A DNA stretch of 64,000 nt from Cepaea nemoralis (Eukaryota; Mollusca; Gastropoda; Stylommatophora; Helicidae), in the NCBI GenBank assembly GCA_014155875.1, contig JACEFZ010028126.1, positions 1-64,000 on the forward strand, in the 5' to 3' direction. The notes beneath the pieces are model-generated. The model saw nothing but the letters and a program-made list of their open reading frames with translations, was not told the origin of the DNA and made no database searches. The position numbers and the translations under genes were made by a program. This document shows positions 11,201 to 21,370 of this stretch, piece after piece. Positions within the stretch are counted from its first letter, which is position 1. Every line of letters starts with the position of its first letter.

Positions 11201-13215
11201 TTACTGCCCACTTCTATCCACACTGCCCACTTCTATCCACACTGCCCACTTCTATCCACTCTGCCCACTTCTATCCTTACTGCCCACATCTATTCACACT
11301 GCCCACCTTTATCCACACTGCCGACTTCTATCCTTACTACCCACTTCTATCCTTACTGCCACTTCTATCCACACTACGCACTTCTATCCTTACTGCCCAC
11401 TTCTATCCTTACTGCCCACATCTATTCACACTGCCAACTTCTATCCTTACTGCCCACTTCTATCCTTACTGCCCACTTCTATCTACCATGCCCACTTCTA
11501 TTCACACTGCCCACTTCTATCCACACTGCCCACTTCTATCCACACTGCCCACATCTATTTACACTGCCCACTTTTATCCACACTGCCCACTTCTATCCAC
11601 ACTGCCCACTTCTATCCTTACTACCTACTTCTATCCACACTGCCCACTTCTATCCACTCTGCCCACTTCTATCCACTCTGCCCACTTCTATCCACACTGC
11701 CCACTTATATCCACACTGCCCACTTCTATCCACACTGCCCACTTCTATCTACACTGCCCACTTCTATCCACTCTGCCCACTTCTATCCACACTACCCACT
11801 TCTATCCACTCTGCCCACTTCTATCCACACTGCCCACTTCTATCCACACTGCCCACTTCTATCCTTACTACCTACTTCTATCCACACTGCCCACTTCTAT
11901 CCACTCTGCCCACTTCTATCCACATTGCCCACTACTATCCACACTGCCCACTTCTATCCACACTGCCCACTTCTATCCACACTGCCCATTTCTATCCACA
12001 CTGCCCACTTCTATCCACACTGCCCACTTCTATCCACTCTGCCCACTTCTATCCACTCTGCCCACTTCTATCCACACTGCCCACTTCTATCCACACTGCC
12101 CACTTCTATCCTTACTACCTACTTCTATCCACACTGCCCACTTCTATCCACTCTGCCCACTTCTATCCACATTGCCCACTACTATCCACACTGCCCACTT
12201 CTATCCACACTGCCCACTTCTATCCACACTGCCCACTTCTATCCACACTGCCCACTTCTATCCACTCTGCCCACTTCTATCCACTTCTGCCCACTTCTAT
12301 CCACACTGCCCACTTCTATCCACACTGCCCACATTCTATCCACACTGCCACTTCTATCCACACTGCCCACTTCTATCCACACTGCCACTTCTATCTACAC
12401 TGCCCACTTCTATCCACACTGCCCACTTCTATCCTTACTGCCCACTTCTGTCCACACTGCCCACTTCTATCCACACTGCCCTCTTCTATCCTTACTACCT
12501 ACTTCTATCCACACTGCCTACTTCTATCCACACTGCCCACTTCTATCCACACTGCCCACTTTTATCCACACTGCCTACTTCTATCCTTACTGCCCACTTC
12601 TATCCACACTGCCCCATTCTATCCACACTGCCCACTTCTAATCCACACTGCCCACTTTTATCCACACTGTCCACTTCTATCCCACTGGCCCACTTCTATC
12701 CACACTGCCCACTTCTATCCACACTGCCCACTTTTATCCACACTGCCCACTTTTATCCACACTGCCCACTTCTATCCACACTGCCCACTTCTATCCACAC
12801 TGCCCACTTCTATCCACACTGCCCACTTCTATCCACACTGCCCACTTCTATCCACACTGCCCACTTTTATCCACACTGCCCACTTTTATCCACACTGCCC
12901 ACTTTTATCCACACTGCCCACTTTTATCCACACTGCCCACTTTTATCCACACTGCCCACTTTTATTCACACTGCCCACTTTTATCCACACTGCCCACTTC
13001 TATCCACACTGCCCACTTTTATCCCCTGCCCACTTTTATCCACACTGCCCACTTCTACCACACTGCCCACTTCTATCCACACTGCCCACTTCTATCCCAC
13101 TGCCCACTTCTATCCACACTGCCCACTTCTATCCCACTGCCCACTTCTATCCACACTGCCCACTTTACCCCCACTCCCCCTTCTATCCACACTGCCCCTT
13201 CTTCCACACTCCATT
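8204..13215. repeat. 19-bp satellite array, ~5 kb
   Basis: Tandem array of the unit 'cccacttctatccacactg' (19 bp), about 260 copies. Recurrent unit variants end in 'atccttactg', 'atccactctg' or start 'cattt' / 'cacatctattcac'. The unit contains no stop in any forward frame and 19 is not a multiple of three, so all three frames are open for long distances and read the same 19-residue peptide 'HFYPHCPLLSTLPTSIHTA'. Single-base indels are frequent and ignore frame, so I regard it as non-coding satellite DNA. Higher-order duplications are described under the findings. The 3' end decays into C-rich, poorly ordered sequence. Confidence 0.97.
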
Positions 13216-13290
13216 ATCCAACTGGCCCCCTTTCCATCCACACCCCGCCCCCCCCCCCCCTTTAAACCCCCCCTCTTTTTTTTTCCCGGT
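13216..13290. repeat. C/T low-complexity tract
   Basis: Long C-runs and a T-run mark the ragged right border of the satellite. Sequence accuracy here is doubtful. Confidence 0.8.
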
Positions 13291-13294
13291 TCTT

Positions 13295-13560
13295 TTCTTT
13301 GACTCAAGCGTGTCCATACAAGGCTACTCATTGGACTTATTTTTGGTGGGTTAGCTTTCCCTATTACCGTGTCCCTCCCCATCCGGGAACCCACCTGGCT
13401 TCTGAGGTACTTGTAATTTACGTCCCCAAGTCAAGGGTGAGAAGTCAACATTTTAATCCAATTGACCGGTGAAGGGGTTCAACCCACTACCTCGGTATCA
13501 GCACATCTGATGTTTAAGAGCAAGCTTCTTATCCATTCAGCCGTGATGACCTTGTAGCCA
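13295..13560 (-). mobile_element. SINE-2 copy
   Basis: Minus-strand SINE-2: the tRNA-like head is at the right end (box B 'GGTAGTGGGTTGAACCCC' near 13473-13492) and the tail points left. Body blocks shared with 15785-16055, 23656-23960 and 53673-53870 include 'cttctgaggtacttgtaatt' and 'cagccgtgatgacc'. About 265 bp, non-coding. Confidence 0.85.
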
Positions 13561-14410
13561 TCTTTTATTATGGACGGAGAATGTGGGGGTGAAGGAGTAA
13601 AAATAATTTTATAGAGCGGGTTCATGGAAAAATTAGATTGATAGAAAGAGTTAAGTTTAAAAATAAAGACAAAAAAATCATAAGCATCTAGTAGCTGATT
13701 GGTACAGAAAAAAAACTTAAGAAAATCACAGTCACAAGTCAGTTTCTATTATAGTTAATAAAAAAACACATATGAATTGTTTGACGCTTATAAAAGTCGC
13801 CGAAAAATAGAGATTAGAGGACTTGCTAGACAGAATAAACAGTGAAAGTTATAGTTGCCGACCGGGATTCTGTCGCAAGAGGGACATTGTCATGGCAACT
13901 GTAGAAGGCTTTTAAATTGCAGACTTAACTTCTGCTGATCTTGATTTAGATTTTGTTTGTAATTTGTCTTCCCCTTGTTTCCCCTGGGTCATGGACACAT
14001 CCAGCGCATTCATTTTCATCAAGAACTCGGGAAGAAGCGCATTTCTCTTCAGTGTTGACGCACAAGAGGTTTTGCTTTTTAAAGGGATTGGTTTGTTGTA
14101 GCTTGCCGAGCTGGAGAAAGCTGGGTTCTTTATCATTGTCTACATTTTTTTATATTTAACATGAATGCGACCAGCAGAGTGTCTTCTGAGGGTTTGTGTG
14201 CTGTGACAAAATGTGATTTGTTGGATTATATTGTCATGTATACGTACGTATGCGCACGCATTTACGTATATATGTAAGTATTTATGTACAGACACTACAC
14301 ATAGGCGACTGACATTGCGGAGCGTTTGTGTAGTGTCTGTGTGAGAAGGATAGAATGACATTAAAGAGGACATGTGTTGTGTATGTGAGAAGAGACAGAG
14401 GGAGATTGAT
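13561..14410. other. Spacer, no gene seen
   Basis: AT-rich sequence. Frames of 60-80 codons at 13912-14373 overlap on both strands, lack domains and have no repeat relatives in the window; I do not call them genes. Confidence 0.5.
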
Positions 14411-14414
14411 AGAT

Positions 14415-14652
14415 AGGGAGAAAGAGAGAGAGAGAGAGAGAAGCCCGGCTGTCAGCATATGTGCTGCATACGTGAAAAAAAAAAAGGGGGGGGGGGGGCG
14501 TACTGGTATTAAGCAGCATGTGTGTTGAGTGCAAATGTTGTAATCTACTAAACAAAGGGCACCTGATGTTAACCGACATATAATCGTATGTTGTGTGTGA
14601 GAGGGAAGTGAGGAGAACGCGATAATACGCATTAAACAGAGTGCGGTTAAAG

Positions 14653-14703
<51 letters not shown>

Positions 14704-14721
14704 TAATGACATTAAACATCT

Positions 14722-14769
<48 letters not shown>

Positions 14770-14770
14770 C
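14415..14770. repeat. Three (GA)n tracts with G-run
   Basis: (GA)n at about 14424-14441, 14658-14702 and 14727-14768, plus an A-run/G-run at 14477-14498. The flanks of the first and last tracts share 'atgacattaaa', so the region may have arisen by local duplication. Leucine/serine- and Arg/Glu-rich frames here are read from the microsatellites. Confidence 0.9.
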
Positions 14771-15355
14771 TCACCACTAACATGAATCTGTATTACAAAG
14801 AGTTTATGAATAGTTGTGTGAAAGACAAAGAGAAGATAATTTTTAACTTGACGTCTGCCTCGTGGTATCCTGTTTTCTTGTTTATCTGTGATTGTTCGTG
14901 TTTATCCGCGATTGTTCATGTTTGTTTGCGATTCTGCTGCCTAGGTAACCCCTCCAACTCTGCGGCCGGAAATGGCCCAACTATTGCAGGGGTCATTATT
15001 CCAGGTATGTGTCATATATTATTCAGTATCTCTGAACTGGTTTTTAGGAAAATGCTTGTTTCCTACACACTTTTCCCCCAACTCTGTCATTGAAATACTT
15101 CATCTAAACATGTGGGGAAAACTGTTCACCCGCCCCAATTTGTTTCGTATTACATTATTGGCGCGCTTTTTCCTCCTCTTTCTTGTAATTTATTTCTGGT
15201 TCTTTTGTAGCGTGGGCTGGAATGTCACATATTGCTAACAATTACTTCCCTTTTTAAATTTCTGTTTAGAACGAATAATTTGTTAAATCTGCCAGTTTTC
15301 GAAATAATTAGCTTGCAACCCTTTTGTTTCGGTGGCGGAGTTTCTTGTTTTGGCA
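14771..15355. other. Spacer, no gene seen
   Basis: Contains 60-120 codon open frames on the plus strand but no domain, signal or repeat relationship was recognised. Confidence 0.45.
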
Positions 15356-15382
15356 CGCACGCGCGCGCGCACACACACACAG
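15356..15382. repeat. (CG)n-(CA)n microsatellite
   Basis: Alternating CG followed by CA dinucleotides. Confidence 0.85.
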
Positions 15383-15399
15383 AGAATTACAGTCGCTTA

Positions 15400-15605
15400 A
15401 AAGTCGACAGGGTCGACTTAATGGCACCGGGTTTTTATCCCATATGGCTCAGTCTCTTTCCGCAGCGAACTGCCGAAAGCGTCACACAGAACACGAATAA
15501 CGTAGTTACAGCGACGACCCCCTGGAGTCTCCGAAAAAAATGCACTCGTGAACCAAAGGACGTGACCTGGAATCGAACCCACAACCTTCGGAGCCCAAGT
15601 CGGGA
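15400..15605 (-). mobile_element. SINE-4 copy
   Basis: Shares its length with 25195-25445: 'agggtcgactt', 'tttccgcag.g', 'gaaagcgtcacacag', 'cagcgacgacc' and 'ggaatcgaacc.' blocks in the same order. On the minus strand the last is box B (GGTTCGATTCC), identifying a tRNA-derived head. The head runs directly into a (GA)n tract. Confidence 0.8.
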
Positions 15606-15613
15606 GAGAGAGC

Positions 15614-15702
<89 letters not shown>

Positions 15703-15703
15703 T
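15603..15703. repeat. (GA)n microsatellite
   Basis: About 50 GA dinucleotides with a few interruptions. The Arg/Glu and Leu/Ser frames across it are artefacts. Confidence 0.95.
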
Positions 15704-15784
15704 GACAACTGAAATGTTTTCTAACTATTAATTTAACGCATTTCTACCCCGGGGCATGATTTTTATTCTGTTTTTGCTTTGGTT

Positions 15785-16055
15785 GGCTCGCTTTGTCTCA
15801 AACATAGTCCATCCATAATCCACGTGCTACTACTTCTAGTGCAGTGGACTAATATTTGCTTATGGATTACCTTTCACTTTTACCAGTGTCCCTCGCCATC
15901 GGGTGAACCCACTCCGACTTCTGAGGTACTTGTAATTGACGTCCCAAAGTCAAGAAGGAGAAATCAATATTTTAGTCCAACTGACCGGTTTAGTGGTTGA
16001 AAGCGCAACCTTGGCACCAGTACACCAGAGGTTTAAGAGCGAGCTTCTTATGCAT
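15785..16055 (-). mobile_element. SINE-2 copy
   Basis: Near full-length SINE-2 on the minus strand, with 'gtagtccatgcacgtgct'-type tail sequence on the left, the 'cttctgaggtacttgtaatt' body and the degraded tRNA head near 15995-16050. Used below as the uninterrupted reference for the split copy at 52885-53870. Confidence 0.85.
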
Positions 16056-16607
16056 TTGTGAAATGAAACATCTAAACATCTGTCGAAGAAATATGACCAA
16101 TCAAAGCCTGATCCCGGATATTTCGAATGCATTGTGTGAGAAATGAAATTTGCAGAATGACAGACAAGCTGTAACAGTGCAATAAGTAAATGAATGAAAA
16201 CGAGAAGTGGGATTGGTAAACTTAACAAGGACGCAATCGTAAGTCACAAAATTGACTTTGCGAGACATTGGGTTAGCCGCAAGTTAAAGTGTGTAACTTG
16301 TGGTTATGTTTGTGTAAAGTTTACTAATTCCACGTCCCGTTTTCATTACTTATCTTTCGTGTTGTGGTAAATCATGACTTGCTTGCATCCTAATATGACC
16401 CTCCGCGGATGTGATGTTTCAGTACCGGTCTTGTGCACCCCACTGCTTTCTGGGCTGGGAGAGGGGATTAAGAGTTCTGCAATGCAGCGCCCGCGAACTT
16501 TGTACCGTGTCGGAAAAAAGTCTTTACTCCATTCTCACTCCGATAGAAGCAAATTCTTTTTCAGAGCTGAACACCAATAGATCAGATATTAGAGTTAAGA
16601 CTCAGCC
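16056..16607. other. Spacer, no gene seen
   Basis: No recognisable repeat or domain. Frames up to 114 codons on the plus strand run into the hAT element and its C-run and are not supported as genes. Confidence 0.5.
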
Positions 16608-17020
16608 ATCTAGAACAGTGGTTCTCAACCTTTTTTGGCCCATGCACCCCTTCACCATATGTTCAGAATGTCATTCCCCCCTATTTCCTTCCTATAACCC
16701 CCCCCCCCCCCCACCTGCCCCTGCACAGTATACTAAAAATGGAAGCTACATTTAATAACACATACTAGAACAAGTCTAGATGTCTACATAAAACGTGATT
16801 TGTGGGTCTACTTACATTATAATCTAATGTCAGAAGGGCGAGAAGTACAGAACCGTAAAATATGGAGGGAAAAAACAGTATCAAGTCATCAGTTCTTTAT
16901 TAACGCGATCTTGAAATAATCTTAATTCCCCTCCTGGAAACTCTAACCCCCCCCCCCCCCCCCCCCCCCTTTGGGGGGGGGGGGGGAATTCCCCACCGGT
17001 TGAGAACCACTGCTCTAGAG
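16608..17020. mobile_element. Non-autonomous hAT element, copy 1
   Basis: Element proper 16616-17012 (397 bp). It starts 'CAGTGGTTCTCAACC' and ends with its perfect inverted repeat, the TIR type of hAT-Charlie-like MITEs. The flanks 'atctagaa' and 'ctctagag' are an imperfect 8-bp duplication sharing TCTAGA, matching the hAT target preference. No transposase. Long C- and G-runs sit just inside the right TIR. Copy 2 is at 32516-32963, colinear over most of its length. Confidence 0.92.
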
Positions 17021-17530
17021 AAGTCCCAAACAACTGATCATCCATTTTGACAGATGTTAACCGCACTCGTTCATTTCAAGGAACTATTTTTATAATTATG
17101 TTTCCTGACAGCTAAAACTACCATAACACAAATATATTTTCAAACGTGTTGCTGTGGTTATGGGGATACCTTGAAGCTACGACCTAGGTTAGAATATGGA
17201 AACTTGGCTGTGAATCCCTCAGATTCGTCCAAGCGTAAGTAACAGACTTTGCTGTGCATCAAGAAAGGACCAAGGGAAAATTGAGAGCCAGGTGTCCTCC
17301 CCATAAACATTGTGAGATTAATATCTATATATGTTTGGTTCATTACAGTGCAAATTAGCACGACTGCATTCCGGAAATATGCACAGACTCTTCTAGTAAA
17401 TAAAGGAGTCTTTTCCGCGTTTCGGCGTATTGTCAATATGCGGCTAGCCACAGTGTTTTGTAGACTAATCTGCGTTTAGTATGGTGTATTCGACGAACAA
17501 TAAAAATTACATATACACACTTTTTTTTGT
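17021..17530. other. Spacer, no gene seen
   Basis: A 97-codon minus-strand frame at 17158-17451 has no recognisable motif; otherwise AT-rich. Confidence 0.45.
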
Positions 17531-17534
17531 GTTC

Positions 17535-17765
17535 GCAAATCCCTTACAGGACATCGCTGTCAACATTAGCAACTTTCAGCTGATTGTTGATTTCTTGGCA
17601 AGATTACGCTCAGTAGTTTGCCATTGCTTTCTGAGCGACCAGCTCACATACCCCGTAAGTTACCGACGCGGTTAGAACCGCCATCTAATCTCGCGCACGT
17701 CACGTTACTCACGAAAGTATACCGGATAACGGAGAAAGTCGCCAACACCTGGGCCATGGAGACCG
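17535..17765 (-). mobile_element. SINE-1 copy
   Basis: Minus-strand SINE-1, colinear with 6538-6788 and 28936-29195: 'cccttacaggacatcgctgt', 'tttgccattgctttctgagc', 'ctcacata.cccgtaagtta'. It keeps the tRNA-like head (right) and abuts a (TA)n tract. Confidence 0.87.
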
Positions 17766-17767
17766 GC

Positions 17768-17860
<93 letters not shown>

Positions 17861-17862
17861 AG
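17768..17862. repeat. (TA)n microsatellite
   Basis: TA dinucleotides with regular 'ttatatat' interruptions; self-complementary and likely to extrude as cruciforms. Confidence 0.93.
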
Positions 17863-17929
17863 AATAGAGACAAATTTGGCTGACGTGAAGGGTAAATCAC
17901 CATTGTACATCCCTACTACATTATTATCC

Positions 17930-18375
17930 TATATAGAACATACCATTTTGATCATACCACAGTAAGCATAACAAATTAACCATACCTCATTGCTGCATTT
18001 CAACATACCACATGCAGCATACAAGATGCAACATGCCACATTCAACATATTACTATTACGTTCGGCAAACCATATTCATCACACCACATTTATCATACCA
18101 CAAGCGGCACACTACATTCAGCATACAACATTCTACAAAGTACATTCAACAAACCACATGCAGCATACCACATTCAACATACCACAATAAACATAAAACA
18201 ATCAACATACCATATTCACAAGGCAACATATCACATTTCAAAATATTACGACCGGAAACCAGATTCAGCGTACCTCTATCGGCATACAACATTCAACATG
18301 CCACATGCAATATGTCACATTCAACATACCACATTCAACATATCACATTCAGTTAACCAGATGCAAGTTATTACA
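17930..18375. repeat. Degenerate ~15-bp minisatellite
   Basis: Repeated units around 'cataccacattcaa', with variants 'catgcag', 'cattcagcat' and 'ataaacat'. Two further units occur at 18535-18558, beyond the foldback at 18386-18495. Frames through it (Thr/His/Asn-rich) are artefacts. Confidence 0.85.
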
Positions 18376-18385
18376 GTCAACGTGA

Positions 18386-18495
18386 AATGAAACAAAAAGG
18401 TAAGTTAAGATCCTCCAGAGAAACAACCACAAACTTAACCAGTTTGTGCTTCTCTTTTTTTACCCCAGGATCTTATTTTACCCTTTTGTTTCATT
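18386..18495. repeat. Inverted repeat, 29-bp arms
   Basis: Arms 18386-18414 ('aatgaaacaaaaaggtaagt' start) and 18467-18495 are reverse complements with three mismatches around a 52-bp centre. It interrupts the adjacent minisatellite. Confidence 0.85.
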
Positions 18496-18559
18496 TGGTG
18501 TTGTGAAATCCTGCTGCAGTTAAAATGTGTTTCCACATTCAGCATACCACATTTAACAA

Positions 18560-19680
18560 CGGTAGAAAACGGAGATATAGGGGGTTGGAGGGGAGGGGAT
18601 AGCTGTAAATCTCCGTTCCACTGATGCCTTGGATGGCCGATTGGTATCAAGAATCTGGCGAGATGAGAAGAGGGGAAGGTTGGGAGAGATGGAGAATGTC
18701 TGAATTAAAACTGCCTTAATTATTTTTTTTTTAAATGTAAGCAGCCGTCTGAATTTGTCTGAGCCCACCATTAGTGTTTGATTTATGTGATAAATTGCAT
18801 GACTGAGTTTCAAGCGTTTGATGAACGTGTTTTGTTGTACAAAACAAATATACCTGTTTCATATCATTCGTTTGCTGTTTGCTATAACTATAACTTGTGC
18901 TATTGTCATTAATGGTGTCGCTGATGATTTGGTGTGTTGTGGCCTATTGTTATTACTGAGTTATAATTTTAACATACATTCGTTAATTTTTGTGTTTGAA
19001 TTATTTGGGACGTGTAGTATTTTTTAAACAAGATTTGTTATTGATTTATTAAATGTTCAAGTATAATTGCGATATAAAGATAACGTCCATCTGGGCATAA
19101 CTGCGTCATTAGCTTTGCAAACAGAGTTGCCAGATGAAAATATTCATTTAAAGCCAAACGTTGCTTTGAAAATGCCACACACAAAACAATATCAAACACA
19201 TCAACTGCGTTTTTAATGTTTGTCGCGTGGAATGTTCCGAGCCAAGGCATTGTTATCTTTACATAAATGATAGAACATTTGACATGAACGTTGTCACATG
19301 ATGATATTGGCTCTTGAATGTAAACGGACTTGAACGCTGTCGAGGAGACGACGCCGTAGTTGGGACGCTCAATGAGAAAACATGCAGCCACGTTCCAAGC
19401 CACGTTCCAAGCTTAGCCGGACAGCTAACTAGTGGTCATGGTCTCAACAAACCCAAACCCATCTCAGTCCCGCTTCGTCACCCGGCCCGGCTGACCCACT
19501 CCCCAGAACCAATCGTGAGCCCGAAGTTACGGTTCCAATAAGCCGTCTCCCCTAATCTACATGCTATCAACTAGAAGTTGTGCGCCTCGAAGACTTGCTG
19601 GCGGGATGGACAACGCATGAACACAGAGTATAGCAAGAAAACTCCACATTAGGAAAGATACATGCAGATATGACAGCACC
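18560..19680. other. Spacer, no gene seen
   Basis: AT-rich, with an open minus-strand frame of 121 codons at 19038-19403. That frame shows no conserved domain or signal sequence that I recognise, and is not supported by repeats or by splice-site context. Confidence 0.45.
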
Positions 19681-19684
19681 CCAC

Positions 19685-21370
19685 CCAGCGGTACAGATAC
19701 AAGGATAAGGAGCATCCGTTTGATGTTTTACCCCTAGGGCCTGATGACGTGGTGGGAAACGAGCTGATGGGCAGGCTGGCTGAGTCTGTACAGTTGAGTG
19801 GGGTATTGGTGCACGATAAAACGGATGTGATTGGGCTCCTTTGGGATCGTTTGTATAGTGTGGAAGAATTGATCAATCACCATGTGTATAGTGTGGAAGA
19901 ACAGATAAATCACCGCGTGTATAGTGTGGAAGAATAGATAACTCGTGTATATAGTGTGGAAGAATAGATAAATCACCGTGTGTATAGTGTCGAAGAACAG
20001 ATAAATCACTATGTGTATAGTGTGGAAAAACAGATAAATCGCCATGTGTATAGTGTGGAAGAACAGATAAATCACCATGTGTATAGTGTGGAAAAACAGA
20101 TAAATCGCCATGTGTACAGTGTGGAAGAACAGATAAATCACCATGTGTATAGTGTGGAAGAACAGATAAATCGCCATGTGTATAGTGTGGAAGAACAGAT
20201 AAATCGCCATGTGTATAGTGTGGAAGAACAGATAAATCGCCATGTGTATAGTGTGGAAGAACAGATAAATCGCCATGTGTATAGTGTGGAAGAACAGATA
20301 AATCGCCATGTGTATAGTGTGGAAGAACAGATAAATCGCCATGTGTATAGTGTGGAAGAACAGATAAATCACCATGTGTATAGTGTGGAAGAACAGATAA
20401 ATCGCCATGTGTATAGTGTGGAAGAACAGATAAATCGCCATGTGTATAGTGTGGAAGAACAGATAAATCGCCATGTGTATAGTGTGGAAGAACAGATAAA
20501 TCGCCATGTGTATAGTGTGGAAGAACAGATAAATCGCCATGTGTATAGTGTGGAAGAACAGATAAATCGCCATGTGTATAGTGTGGAAGAAAGATAAATC
20601 GCCATGTGTATAGTGTGGAAGAAAGATAAATCGCCATGTGTATAGTGGGAAGAAAGATAAATCGCCATGTGTATAGTGTGGAAGAAAGATAAATCGCCAT
20701 GTGTATAGTGTGGAAGAAAAGATAAATCGCCATGTGTATAGTGTGGAAGAAAAGATAAATCGCCATGTGTATAGTGTGGAAGAAAAGATAAATCACCATG
20801 TGTATAGTGTGGAAGAACAGATAAATCACCATGTGTATAGTGTGGAAGAACAGATAAATCACCATGTGTATAGTGTGGAAGAACAGATAAATCACCATGT
20901 GTATAGTGTGGAAGAACAGATAAATCGCCATGTGTATAGTGTGGAAGAACAGATAAATCGCCATGTGTATAGTGTGGAAGAACAGATAAATCACCATGTG
21001 TATAGTGTGGAAGAACAGATAAATCACCATGTGTATAGTGTGGAAGAAAAGATAAATCGCCATGTGTATAGTGTGGAAGAACAGATAAATCACCATGTGT
21101 ATAGTGTGGAAGAACAGATAAATCACCATGTGTATAGTGTGGAAGAACAGATAAATCACCATGTGTATGGTCTTGAGAGACGGGGGTGGTAGAGTCACCA
21201 GAAGATCTGACCCACATTCAGGACTCCGAAAACAGACCAGGCGAACACATAATCAAGCTGCAACTGGTACCATTAGTATTGGGACTCGTCACTGGCCGTT
21301 GAAGATGAAGAAGGAGCACGTTTGAGAATGTCCCGAGTACCGTGTTGTCGGTTCTTGGCTCACTCAACAA
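19685..21370 (+). mobile_element. LINE RNase H tail split by its own tandem expansion
   Basis: The left flank 19685-19860 reads 'VVGNELMGRLAES..LSGVLVHDKT' then 'DVIGLLWDRLYSVEE', the end of an RNase H domain and following tail of an I-type LINE (compare 49700-49900 and the GNEQADKLA box in the LINE at 45165-48235). The right flank 21171-21370 matches 50112-50345 and, inverted, 27695-27880. Between them lies the 33-bp array. Dead fragment: no RT or endonuclease. Confidence 0.8.
19852..21170. repeat. 33-bp minisatellite, ~40 copies
   Basis: Unit 'tgtgtatagtgtggaagaac' followed by 'agataaatcgcca' (or ...caccа type with A for G). Plus-strand frame reads 'VYSVEEQINRH', 11 residues; the minus strand reads 'HTIHMAIYLFF'. 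The first unit is the LINE's own sequence after 'WDRL'. Variants are clustered: four adjacent units near 20585-20700 lack two or three bases, followed by three units with 'gaagaaaagata', indicating local homogenisation. Frames of 160-440 codons on both strands are by-products. Confidence 0.97.

Noticed and set aside
8155..13354. Three overlapping frames of about 1,480-1,715 codons, which look like a giant repetitive protein
   Set aside because: They come from a stop-free 19-bp satellite read in all three phases. Indels disregard frame and no start context, splice signals or flanking domain supports a gene.
17768..17862. TATA-rich promoter
   Set aside because: Simple (TA)n microsatellite next to a SINE, with no downstream gene.
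19038..19403. 121-codon minus frame
   Set aside because: No domain, low complexity in places, and length is within chance for AT-moderate DNA of this size.
19734..21217. Frames of 160-440 codons on both strands over the 33-bp array
   Set aside because: Open on both strands and in more than one frame because the unit lacks stops; the array has a clear LINE origin.
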